A program made the translations under genes and the position numbers. A stretch of 13,257 nt of DNA, taken from the NCBI GenBank assembly GCA_964525785.1, contig CAZGIX010000128.1, positions 1-13,257 on the forward strand, in the 5' to 3' direction. Shown here piece after piece: positions 1 to 6,614 of this stretch (positions are counted from its first letter, which is position 1; each line of letters starts with the position of its first letter). The DNA comes from JAQBDA01 sp964525785 (GTDB lineage: Bacteria > Chloroflexota > Anaerolineae > Anaerolineales > UBA4823). Under the pieces are notes generated by a model. It did no database searches. It worked only from the letters and a program-made list of their open reading frames with translations, and was not told where the DNA came from.

Positions 1-2
1 TC

Positions 3-1403
3 ATCAACAGCACTCTTTCAAGCAACAGCACCAGGGAAGATGGATATGGGTTGGGTGGCGGCATCTTCAACTTTGGCACGCTGACCATCATCAGTAGCAC
101 ATTGTCGGGCAACAGTGCATACGATGGTGGCGGCATCTACGGTGCTAGCGGCATGATGACCATCACCAGCAGCTCCCTGTCGAATAATAGTGTAGATGAC
201 ATGGGTGGCGGCATCTATATCGGCATCTCTGGCACGCTAACGATCGCCAGCAGCGCCTTTTCGGGTAACGGCGCAAATCTGGCGGGTGGGGGTATCTACA
301 TTTCCCATGGAACGCTGACCATCACCAACAGCACATTATCAGACAATCGTGCAGACTACGGCAGTGGGGCTGGTATCGCCAACCAGTATGGCACACTCAC
401 CATCATCAACAGCACCCTGACAGGCAACATCGCAGACGATTATGCAGCTTGGGGAGGCGGCATCTTAAACTACCTTGGCACATTGACGATCACCAGCAGC
501 ACCCTGTCGGGGAACAGCGCAGGTTCAGGGTACGACACAGGTTGGGGTGGCGGCATCTATAATTTCAGTGGCAAGATGACCATCACCAACAGTACCCTGT
601 GGGGAAACAGCGCAGGTTCCGGGGGGGGAATCTACAACGGAATGTGGTCTGTTAACCCACCTGATGCCAAACTGAGCAGCAACATCATCGCCGGTAGCCT
701 ATCCGGCGGCAACTGCGCCGCCGATTATCCAATCAAGGACGCAGGTTACAACCTCGAAGATGCAGATACCTGCGGCTTAGACCCCGCCAAATACTCCATG
801 CCCAATACGGACCCGCTACTTGGTCCCTTACAGGACAACGGCGGCTCCACCTGGACGCACGCCCTGCTACAAGGCAGCCCGGCGATCGATACCGGCGATA
901 ACGGTGCCTGCCCACCCATCGACCAGCGTGGCATCCCGCGGCCTTTGGATGGAAACGAGGACGGTCAGCTCATTTGCGATATCGGCTCGTTCGAGCTCGA
1001 AAAGGGGGTTGCGATCCACCCTCCGGACCCATTAGGTTCCGGCGCGCCTGGAGCGATGGTAGAGTACACACTTCGGCTGTATAACTTCACCACCCTGACC
1101 GATACTTACACCCTGGCGTTGGGCACGCATAACTGGGAGACAGCACCCTCGACGGGCCTGGTCGGCCCGCTCACCCCTGGGTTTTCCCAATCCTTCACCG
1201 CGACCGTGACGGTCCCGGCGGACGCCCTCCCGTACACGAGCGACACGGTATTGATCACCGCCACATCGTTTACCAGTCCAACGATGTACTCGGCTACCGT
1301 GCAGATCACCACGCAGGTCGCTGTATTAACAAGGTTGTATCTGCCCATGATCATCCAGAATGTTTCCCCCGGCCCTGAGGCGATCTTCTGGAGGGTACGG
1401 TAA
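3..1403 (+). CDS. Secreted polymorphic-repeat surface protein with choice-of-anchor Q-like segment (5' truncated)
   Basis: The frame is open to the left window edge and already encodes a repeat unit there, so the gene begins upstream; an internal TTG at 51 is not a convincing start. Roughly positions 3-640 encode eight degenerate units of the form GGGI-Y/F-N...GTLTITSSTLSGNSA, the pattern of Pmp-like parallel beta-helix adhesins. A segment follows (DNA about 815-1005) with DPLLGPLQDNGG, GSPAIDTGDN, DQRGIPRP and DIGSFE, the signature of the choice-of-anchor Q region found after such repeats in surface proteins. A beta-rich, Thr/Ser-rich NEW3- or DUF11-like domain comes next (about 1010-1310). 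The tail contains RLYLPMIIQN, similar to the YLPLV-type ends of many secreted Chloroflexi proteins. The protein probably acts outside the cell as an adhesin or sheath component; the ligand is unknown. The family call is fairly secure and the precise role is not. Confidence 0.82.
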   Translation: MNSTLSSNSTREDGYGLGGGIFNFGTLTIISSTLSGNSAYDGGGIYGASGMMTITSSSLSNNSVDDMGGGIYIGISGTLTIASSAFSGNGANLAGGGIYISHGTLTITNSTLSDNRADYGSGAGIANQYGTLTIINSTLTGNIADDYAAWGGGILNYLGTLTITSSTLSGNSAGSGYDTGWGGGIYNFSGKMTITNSTLWGNSAGSGGGIYNGMWSVNPPDAKLSSNIIAGSLSGGNCAADYPIKDAGYNLEDADTCGLDPAKYSMPNTDPLLGPLQDNGGSTWTHALLQGSPAIDTGDNGACPPIDQRGIPRPLDGNEDGQLICDIGSFELEKGVAIHPPDPLGSGAPGAMVEYTLRLYNFTTLTDTYTLALGTHNWETAPSTGLVGPLTPGFSQSFTATVTVPADALPYTSDTVLITATSFTSPTMYSATVQITTQVAVLTRLYLPMIIQNVSPGPEAIFWRVR

Positions 1404-1508
1404 ACGATTCAGTTTACTGCATTGATGAGGGTATTGGATTGCTTACAACTTGGACAATTTGTCATTGCTCTATTCTAACCCATCAGGGATGAGCACTCCC
1501 AATCGAGA

Positions 1509-1528
1509 CCCCCATATCTAGGAGTACA
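1509..1528 (+). repeat. Copy 1 of a 20-bp dispersed motif (CCCCCATATMTAGGRGTAC type)
   Basis: The sequence is CCCCCATATCTAGGAGTACA. It lies between two convergent genes and matches copies at 4390 and 4530 in the same orientation. The function is not known. The core is nearly palindromic (C-run, AT-rich centre, G-run), as a protein-binding site would be. Confidence 0.6.
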
Positions 1529-1569
1529 TAAACAACCCAAATAATCCGATTTCCTGGCGAAGCTGACAC

Positions 1570-1598
1570 GTGCAATGCGCTTGCGAAGTGCAGTGCAC
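1570..1598. terminator. Long hairpin between convergent genes, possible bidirectional terminator
   Basis: GTGCAATGCGCTT, loop GCG, then AAGTGCAGTGCAC form a 13-bp stem with one mismatch and one G-U/C-A position depending on the strand. It lies between the stop of the surface protein (1403) and the stop of the MFS gene (1649), where transcription from both sides should end. No T-tract follows on either strand, so intrinsic termination is uncertain. Confidence 0.35.
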
Positions 1599-1648
1599 CT
1601 GTTCAGGCAACTTGTATGCGGTTAATTGCTAAACCTGGGGGAGTAAAC

Positions 1649-2923
1649 TTAATCCCCGATCACCGGGACCGAGACGGGCTGCCTGGCATCCCGCCAGAAG
1701 AAGCTCCAGTACATATACACGGAAATCACATATAAGATGATCGTGCCCAGGAACGGCGGTCCGAAGCCGTAATTCACCTGCATCCAGCCGCTGATGGTAG
1801 GGCTGAAAGCCCAGCCAAAGTTCCAGGCCATACTGACCAGGCTGGCAACCATGGCGCGCGCCGGCGCTTCCACCTGCTCCATGACGAATGTCTGGTAGAC
1901 CGGAGTGCTCATGTTCATCAATGCCAGGCGGATATAGTAGGACAGGGCGCCCACCCAAAACCACGGCGCAAAGCCAAGCAGGATCAAGAACGGGATGGAC
2001 AGCGCCTGGGTGACGACCACCAGCTGGATCTTGCCCATGCGGTCCGCCAGAGGCGGCGCAATCAGCAGGCCGATGCCCATCGCCAGGGACCCCCAGGCGA
2101 ACAACGTGCCGATTACCGGGTCGGGCTGGTTGTGCACCACGCGGAAGAAGACATTCATAAATGGCATGATCAGACCCGCCCCGATGGAGGTGAGCAGCAT
2201 GGGCAGGATCAGCTTGCCAAGCTGGGCAGGGTGATGCGAGGCGTAGGTCAGCGGCGCAAAGATCGAGCGGTCCATGCGCTCCAGGCGCGGGGTGCGCAGG
2301 AACAACAATGGCAGTATTCCCACGACGGCTACAACGGCGATGACCAACAGCGCACCGGCATAAGCCGTGCTGCTGACCGGCGTTACCCCGGCTGAAGCCG
2401 CCACCCAGGTGGGCAGGTAGCCGCCAACCCAGTTGCCGACCGAGGCCATAGCCATCTGTATGCCTGAGCTGAAGCTGAACAGGTAGGTGCGCTCCGCCTC
2501 GCCGCTGTTCTCCATCAGGAAGGGCGCCATGGTAATGGCTGCCAGGCTCTGCCCAACCCCGCTGATGACGTTCATTACGTAGAATACTGGCTGTACCGGC
2601 CAGATCACGACCCCGAAGATGGAAAGGCTGACCAGCGCGCCGGAGATCACCAGGGAGGCTTTGCGCCCCAGGAAATTGGCCAGGTAGCCCATCGGCAAGG
2701 CAACCAGCAAGGCTGTCAGGCTGCTGGTGGTGACCAGATTGCCAACCAGCGCCTCGTCAAATCCCAGGCTTAGCACATAGAAGTTGAACAGCAGGCGGTA
2801 CACCCCCATCGCCGCGCCGGTGACGACTACGTTAAGCAGATAAAACCGGGCGTTCGGCTGGAACGCCCGGATGTTATCGACATATTCGCCGGAGGCGCGA
2901 TACAGCCTGTGATAGAAGTTCAA
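1649..2923 (-). CDS. Major facilitator superfamily transporter
   Basis: The 424-residue protein is of normal MFS length, with about 12 hydrophobic segments split by a polar central loop near residues 208-235. The loop 2-3 signature appears as GYLANFLGRK (79-88), and the pseudo-symmetric partner as ADRMGK (293-298) in the second half. Proton-driven export of a small molecule across the inner membrane is the usual role; the substrate cannot be read from the sequence. The start is a TTG (2923-2921) whose bases overlap the TGA stop of the upstream regulator. GAGGAG sits 3 nt before it, so translation is probably coupled. Co-transcription with an ArsR-type regulator suggests inducible efflux, for example of a drug or metabolite. 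The family is secure; the substrate is inference. Confidence 0.9.
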   Translation of the reverse strand: MNFYHRLYRASGEYVDNIRAFQPNARFYLLNVVVTGAAMGVYRLLFNFYVLSLGFDEALVGNLVTTSSLTALLVALPMGYLANFLGRKASLVISGALVSLSIFGVVIWPVQPVFYVMNVISGVGQSLAAITMAPFLMENSGEAERTYLFSFSSGIQMAMASVGNWVGGYLPTWVAASAGVTPVSSTAYAGALLVIAVVAVVGILPLLFLRTPRLERMDRSIFAPLTYASHHPAQLGKLILPMLLTSIGAGLIMPFMNVFFRVVHNQPDPVIGTLFAWGSLAMGIGLLIAPPLADRMGKIQLVVVTQALSIPFLILLGFAPWFWVGALSYYIRLALMNMSTPVYQTFVMEQVEAPARAMVASLVSMAWNFGWAFSPTISGWMQVNYGFGPPFLGTIILYVISVYMYWSFFWRDARQPVSVPVIGD

Positions 2924-4062
2924 TCACTCCTCGACACTGCTTTGCCTGCCCCCGAACCGCCCGTCAGGTACCTTTCGAGAGCACCGCACAGCGGCGGGAT
3001 GGCCTCCAGGCGGGCAGCGTACAACTTCTCGCCGCCGGCTTCCAGGGTTACATGGACCAGGCCCGCCATGCGCAGGGCAGTCAGATGATGGGTCACGGTG
3101 GGGGCGCGCAGCCGCAGCCGCCGGGAAAGCTGCGCCTGGGTCAGGGTTTCGCTGCCCAGATAATGCAGGATACTCAGGCGGGTGGGGTCCGCCAGCGCCT
3201 TCAGCATGCGCAGCAAGGTATCCGGCACAGGCTCCCCCGAAACCAGCGACATATCCGCCGGGCGTGTGCCAAACATGATAGCCAGCTTGTCCGGTGCGAT
3301 CCTGGGGAACACGATCAGGGGTGTGTTCCAGTAGCCCGGCACCAGGACGATCTCGCGCACATCAGGACTGATGTCCATGTGGACGCCCTGAGATAGATCC
3401 GCCAGCAGGTCCCGCAGCGACAGCTCCTGCGCCAGCTTCTGTGCATTCGACAATCCCTCATCCAGCACCGGAGCAATGCGCTTTTCTTCTTCTTCGAAGA
3501 ACACCTGGTAGTAGGTCAGCAAGGCTGAGTAGATCAGCTCTCCGAGCTCATCCGGACGAGCATACCAGTCCAGGTAGGCGGGCAGGTCCTTTACCATCTG
3601 ATGCTTCTTGTGGCCTTCAAGGAAAGATTTGAAGATATCCAGATCGTGCTGATCCCAGGAACGCGTATCGACCACTTTGCGGAGGGCTTGCTCCATCTGG
3701 GGGGCCATCTCGCAAACCTCGTACATATTGACCAGGGTCAGCGGGCGTTGAGCGGGCGGGATCTGGCGCAGCGCCCAGAGGACCGTGGCAGCATCCTTAG
3801 GCTCCGGCAGGGTATAAATCCAATGCATCGGCACCCACAAATCATCGTGGAGATCTTCGAGCATTTTTCGCTCGGTTGGGGGCAGCCGGGAGCGCACGCC
3901 TGCGGCCCAGGAAGGACGCAGCCCGTAATCCTCCGGGTTGTGAAGCACCAATAGGCTCATGAAAAAATCGTAGGCGGTGCCGTGATCCCAACTCAGCCGG
4001 GGCGGATCTTGTTGACTGACCGGTTGGCCAGCGGTGGGGGCCTGTCGGGAGGTGCTGCTCAT
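2920..4062 (-). CDS. ArsR-type winged-helix transcriptional regulator with large N-terminal domain
   Basis: The C-terminal quarter is an ArsR-like winged helix. LLRMLKALADPTRLSILHYL opens it (residues about 283-304 of this protein), followed by a recognition helix with APTVTHHLTALRMAGLV and a wing around EAGGEKLYAARLE. About 280 residues precede it and resemble the DUF5937-type N-terminal region of long ArsR regulators, probably sensing a ligand. The classical Cys metal-binding motif of ArsR/SmtB is absent, so a metal inducer is unlikely. I chose ATG at 4062, giving 380 residues: AGGAG (4072-4068) lies 5 nt upstream and the ATG overlaps the TGA of the 72-residue gene as ATGA. The alternative GTG at 4068 would overlap that ribosome binding site. 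The gene overlaps the MFS gene downstream and likely represses its own operon through the dyad at 4327-4358. Confidence 0.88.
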   Translation of the reverse strand: MSSTSRQAPTAGQPVSQQDPPRLSWDHGTAYDFFMSLLVLHNPEDYGLRPSWAAGVRSRLPPTERKMLEDLHDDLWVPMHWIYTLPEPKDAATVLWALRQIPPAQRPLTLVNMYEVCEMAPQMEQALRKVVDTRSWDQHDLDIFKSFLEGHKKHQMVKDLPAYLDWYARPDELGELIYSALLTYYQVFFEEEEKRIAPVLDEGLSNAQKLAQELSLRDLLADLSQGVHMDISPDVREIVLVPGYWNTPLIVFPRIAPDKLAIMFGTRPADMSLVSGEPVPDTLLRMLKALADPTRLSILHYLGSETLTQAQLSRRLRLRAPTVTHHLTALRMAGLVHVTLEAGGEKLYAARLEAIPPLCGALERYLTGGSGAGKAVSRSD

Positions 4063-4277
4063 GCGCACTCCTGGGACAGCTCAGCCTTCTGATCGTAACA
4101 GCTGGCACAGCGTATGCGCTGCCCCAGGGAAATGAGCGAATCCCCAAGGTGCAGCAGAGCAATATCTCGCAGACCAGGGCGTGCAGGCCTCAAATCCCGC
4201 AGCGCTCGTTCCTGATCAGAAATGGCTACCAATCGGCTATGATACTCCTTAGCGTAGAACAAATCCCGATCCTCCAT
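4059..4277 (-). CDS. Small protein of unknown function, 72 residues, first gene of the regulator/transporter operon
   Basis: I do not recognise a named family. The protein is hydrophilic, with a charged N-terminal half (about 1-37) and an amphipathic LLHLGDSLISLGQRIR stretch at about 41-56 that could bind a partner or a membrane surface. Three cysteines follow at 57, 60 and 71 (CxxC then a near-terminal C), so metal or redox binding is conceivable. It is probably real: it has a strong ribosome binding site (GGAAGGAG, 6 nt before ATG), directly follows a near-consensus promoter, and overlaps the regulator start by 4 nt. No signal peptide is visible. A regulatory accessory to the ArsR protein is a guess from position only. 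Confidence 0.7.
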   Translation of the reverse strand: MEDRDLFYAKEYHSRLVAISDQERALRDLRPARPGLRDIALLHLGDSLISLGQRIRCASCYDQKAELSQECA

Positions 4278-4326
4278 GGCTGGCTCCTTCCAATAGACGC
4301 TGATCTAACACAGACAAACAACTAAC

Positions 4327-4358
4327 TTAGACAAACATCTAATTAGATAATAGTCTAA
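4327..4358. promoter_or_regulatory. Operator-like dyad overlapping the promoter, probably the ArsR-type binding site
   Basis: Half-sites TTAGACAAACATCTAA and, on the other strand, TTAGACTATTATCTAA match at 13 of 16 positions around a shared centre. The centre is a perfect 12-bp palindrome, ATCTAATTAGAT (4337-4348). A further half-site, AGACAAACAACTAA, occurs at 4312-4325, spaced 17 bp from AGACAAACATCTAA at 4329-4342. The dyad covers the -10 box and the predicted start, the usual place for a repressor. Assignment to the ArsR protein of this operon is inferred from proximity. Confidence 0.65.
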
Positions 4359-4375
4359 TTTGTTTGTTTTGTCAA
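4347..4375 (-). promoter_or_regulatory. Sigma-70-type promoter of the small protein/ArsR/MFS operon
   Basis: On the minus strand, TTGACA (4375-4370) is followed by exactly 17 nt and TATTAT (4352-4347). Transcription should start near 4340, giving a leader of about 60 nt before the ATG at 4277. This is the best promoter in the window by match to consensus. Confidence 0.8.
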
Positions 4376-4389
4376 GACCCAATTTTTTA

Positions 4390-4409
4390 CCCCCATATAT
4401 AGGAGTACA
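4390..4409 (+). repeat. Copy 2 of the 20-bp dispersed motif
   Basis: The sequence is CCCCCATATATAGGAGTACA. It differs from copy 1 (1509) at one base. Its GGAGTAC part recurs just downstream in the perfect palindrome GGAGTACTCC (4419-4428). It lies 36 bp before the first DnaA box. Confidence 0.6.
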
Positions 4410-4529
4410 AATCCAGCCGGAGTACTCCAATTTTATCTGGTGCCTGTGGATAAGTTGGTAAAAACTGTGGATAAGTGCCCTGTTTTGGGGAAAACTCGAT
4501 CTTTTGTGCGAAGAATGGCAAAACTGCCT

Positions 4530-4549
4530 CCCCCATATATAGGGGTACG
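4530..4549 (+). repeat. Copy 3 of the 20-bp dispersed motif
   Basis: The sequence is CCCCCATATATAGGGGTACG, differing from copy 2 at two positions and in the same orientation. A weaker relative, CCCCCGCATCTAGGGCT, is at 4698-4714. The first 16 bases are close to palindromic (14 of 16 positions). Confidence 0.6.
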
Positions 4550-4853
4550 ATCTGACCCGTGCCTATATGCGTGTTCGACGCCGGCTCACCGGTAGAGAAC
4601 CTCAGGGAGGCTGGTAAACCACCCTTCTATATCATTTTCACAAGGGGATAAAATCGGACAGCTGCTCCCGCCTATACAGGCATGCGCGTCGCTCGCACCC
4701 CCGCATCTAGGGCTGATTCCTTAACTATTCCGTTTTGTCCACATATCCCCAGGCTCTACTACGACTACGATAATATATATATTATGGTTAATATATCTCT
4801 ATACACACCCAGTTGCTAGGTACGCTATTTCAACACGAACAGCCTCCGCCCAT

Positions 4854-5008
4854 GTCATTCCGACCCTGAACGCAGTGAAGGCTTGCCCTGAGCTTGTCTT
4901 GAGCGCAGTCGAAAGGCGAAGTCGAAGGGAGATGAATCCCTATGACACTCATCGGTAAGACTCTATTTGCAGGGATTCCTCGTCGCAAAGGGCGCCTGTC
5001 GGAATGAT
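4854..5008. repeat. Dispersed palindromic repeat with GTCATTCCGAC ends
   Basis: The element is bounded by GTCATTCCGAC (4854-4864) and its inverse GTCGGAATGAT (4998-5008). A nested inverted pair, GAATCCCT/AGGGATTC, lies inside. The internal stretch near 4886-4913 (CCTGAGCTTGTC...GCGCAGTCGAAAGG) matches a very common dispersed sequence of Chloroflexi and other environmental genomes; on the reverse strand it translates to FDCAQDKL. No transposase is encoded, so it is a REP/MITE-like non-autonomous repeat. It lies just downstream of the metallopeptidase stop and may fold in its mRNA. Confidence 0.7.
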
Positions 5009-5067
5009 AATAATTCAAGATACTCGAACACTCAAACGGGTGACTACCCACTAAGGTAACAAGGTAA

Positions 5068-6609
5068 TTATGGCGAAAAAAAGCGGGAGAGCAAGGGCGA
5101 GAGATCTTCTTGGGTGTGCTGGCCCAGTATCTCGAATAAGCGCTCTCCGGTAGCGATCAGCCCCTGGTTCTGAAGGACATAATCGCGCAAAAAATCGAAG
5201 AAAGCCTGGTCGCCGATCTGGTTGCGCAGCTCTTCCAGGAATACCGCGCCGTTCAGGTAGACTGCATCGCGGTAAGCGCGGTAGCCTTGCGAGATGTAGA
5301 TGCTGCGGTTTACCCAGCCGCGCGGATCGTAGTAATTCACCCGGTAAGCCCACCACCAGTCCAGGGACTGCGGGTGCAGGCGCTCGTAGAAGATGCGCTC
5401 CTGGTAGGTGCACAGGGCTTCGTCCAGCCAGGGTTCCAGCGCCTGGTCGTTGCCCACCAGGGCGTAGAACCACTGGTGAGCGGTCTCATGGGCGGCGATG
5501 GCGATCAGGTACTCTCCCGGCGAGCCTTGATACAGGTTATAAAAACCATTGCTGAGGAAGTAGAGCCCATCGTATTCCATGCCGTCCAGGAAGTCGGCCT
5601 CGACCACGCTGAGCAGACGGCGCGGGTAGGGCGTGTAGAGCTCATCGAGCAGGGTCAGGGTCTCAGCGGTGGTCTGGAGCACAGCTTCGCTGGCGGTGGT
5701 ATGGAAGGAAAAGGCGTAGCTCATCACAGTGGTATCGCCAACCACGCTGGTGAATACCTGGTACTCGTGGCTGGCGGACCAGACGAAATTACGGGCCGCA
5801 GTATGCCGGTAGCGGCGCCAGTCACCGTCCTGCTCGGCGGGAGCGCTGGCGGCGACCACCAGTTCGGGCGACGGGTCGCTGAAGCGCAGGCTGACGTCGA
5901 AATCCGCCAGGTCGTAGACCAGGTGCTCGCCGAAGAAGCCCGCTTGGTGGGCCAGCCAACCCTGACCCGGCTGGTAGGGCGGTACGAAGGGGTACCAGTC
6001 CACCAGGTTGGTCTGGCGGGCGGTATATCCGAAGGGGATCGGCCTGACCTGTTCGGATGGGACCGGCGAAGGCAGGTGCAGCTCGTAAGAGATGGATAAA
6101 TCCAGCCTCTCGCCGGGGGTGAGCGGGTCGGCGAGCGGCACCTGGATCTGACCGCTTTCGATAGTATAGTCCTCCACCGGCTGACCGCCCTCCCACGCTA
6201 TGCTGACCAGGCGGAATACGCCCGGGTAGTAGAGAGGGTCGACCATCAAGCGCAGGTCGGGGAGGGAATCGGGGGAGCGGTTGGTGTAGCGGATGCGCTC
6301 GTCCACCTGCAGCAGGTGTTGGCTGTAGCTCAAAGTGGCAGTCAGGGTGTAGTGCGGCAGGGGCAGGGCGGCGGTACTATCCGTAGGCTCGGTCGCCGGG
6401 GGGGTGGGACCGGAGTCCGGCTCAACGGCTGCGGTTTCAGGGGGCGGCAGCGTGGCTGCTGCCGGCAGGTCCACGGCTGCTGGCGCGGTGGGAGAGGCAG
6501 ATGGGAAGTCATCCCCGGCAGCGCTGGAACAGGCCGCAAGGGTCAGCGCCAACAGCATGGCAGCCAGCCGCCAGCCGCACCGTTTGATTTGCCCCGGCGT
6601 GGATGACAT
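5068..6609 (-). CDS. M1-type (gluzincin) metallopeptidase lipoprotein
   Basis: The 513-residue protein starts with a lipoprotein signal: basic KR at 9-10, a hydrophobic stretch, and lipobox LAAC with Cys27. A Pro/Ala/Thr-rich spacer (about 28-85) follows, so the mature enzyme should be tethered outside the cytoplasmic membrane. The zinc site is complete: HETAH at 374-378 and, exactly 18 residues later, Glu397 (HEXXHX18E). GMEYDG at 343-348 replaces the usual GAMEN exopeptidase motif, so aminopeptidase specificity is uncertain. The beta-rich region at about 86-290 fits the M1 N-terminal domain, and YRDAVYLNGAVFLEEL near 446-461 resembles the conserved helix after the active site. The long ARM-like C-terminal domain of large M1 enzymes is missing, giving a compact form. 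The start lies 5 nt after the aminotransferase stop, so it is the last gene of the operon. Confidence 0.88.
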   Translation of the reverse strand: MSSTPGQIKRCGWRLAAMLLALTLAACSSAAGDDFPSASPTAPAAVDLPAAATLPPPETAAVEPDSGPTPPATEPTDSTAALPLPHYTLTATLSYSQHLLQVDERIRYTNRSPDSLPDLRLMVDPLYYPGVFRLVSIAWEGGQPVEDYTIESGQIQVPLADPLTPGERLDLSISYELHLPSPVPSEQVRPIPFGYTARQTNLVDWYPFVPPYQPGQGWLAHQAGFFGEHLVYDLADFDVSLRFSDPSPELVVAASAPAEQDGDWRRYRHTAARNFVWSASHEYQVFTSVVGDTTVMSYAFSFHTTASEAVLQTTAETLTLLDELYTPYPRRLLSVVEADFLDGMEYDGLYFLSNGFYNLYQGSPGEYLIAIAAHETAHQWFYALVGNDQALEPWLDEALCTYQERIFYERLHPQSLDWWWAYRVNYYDPRGWVNRSIYISQGYRAYRDAVYLNGAVFLEELRNQIGDQAFFDFLRDYVLQNQGLIATGERLFEILGQHTQEDLSPLLSRFFSP

Positions 6610-6614
6610 TCTTC

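Larger units (their letters stand above)
4381..4803. other. Candidate replication-origin-like region (DnaA boxes, GC cluster, CTA triplets, AT-rich tract)
   Basis: No credible gene lies here. Two perfect DnaA boxes, TGTGGATAA, occur at 4445-4453 and 4466-4474 in one orientation, 21 bp apart. A one-mismatch box of opposite orientation, TTGTCCACA, is at 4735-4743. It is followed by a GC cluster CCCCAGGC (4747-4754), then CTA CTA CGA CTA CGA (4756-4770), whose complement reads as DnaA-trio-like 3'-GAT units. An AT-rich tract that could melt easily follows (4770-4803). A two-mismatch box lies at 4643-4651. This order resembles the basal unwinding element described for bacterial oriC. No dnaA or dnaN gene is in the window, so chromosomal oriC, a secondary DnaA-binding cluster or chance remain open. 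Confidence 0.42.

Noticed and set aside
1400..1417. GTAAAC-GATTCA-GTTTAC as terminator of the surface protein gene
   Set aside because: The stem is only 6 bp, AT-rich, overlaps the stop codon and lacks a T-tract.
4390..4549. NrdR boxes
   Set aside because: The core layout is similar, but the sites are not in 31-32 bp tandem, the C/G flanks are atypical and no nrd gene is adjacent. Kept only as a hypothesis.
4390..4714. CRISPR array from the repeated CCCCC motif
   Set aside because: Only two good copies lie here, 140 bp apart, with a third far away at 1509; spacing is irregular and no cas genes are present.
4830..5051. 73-residue minus-strand ORF
   Set aside because: It is a translation of the dispersed palindromic repeat (contains FDCAQDKL), has no ribosome binding site and no protein-like pattern.
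5287..6099. 270-residue plus-strand ORF
   Set aside because: It is antisense to the M1 peptidase, whose HEXXHX18E site is intact, and has no recognizable domain.
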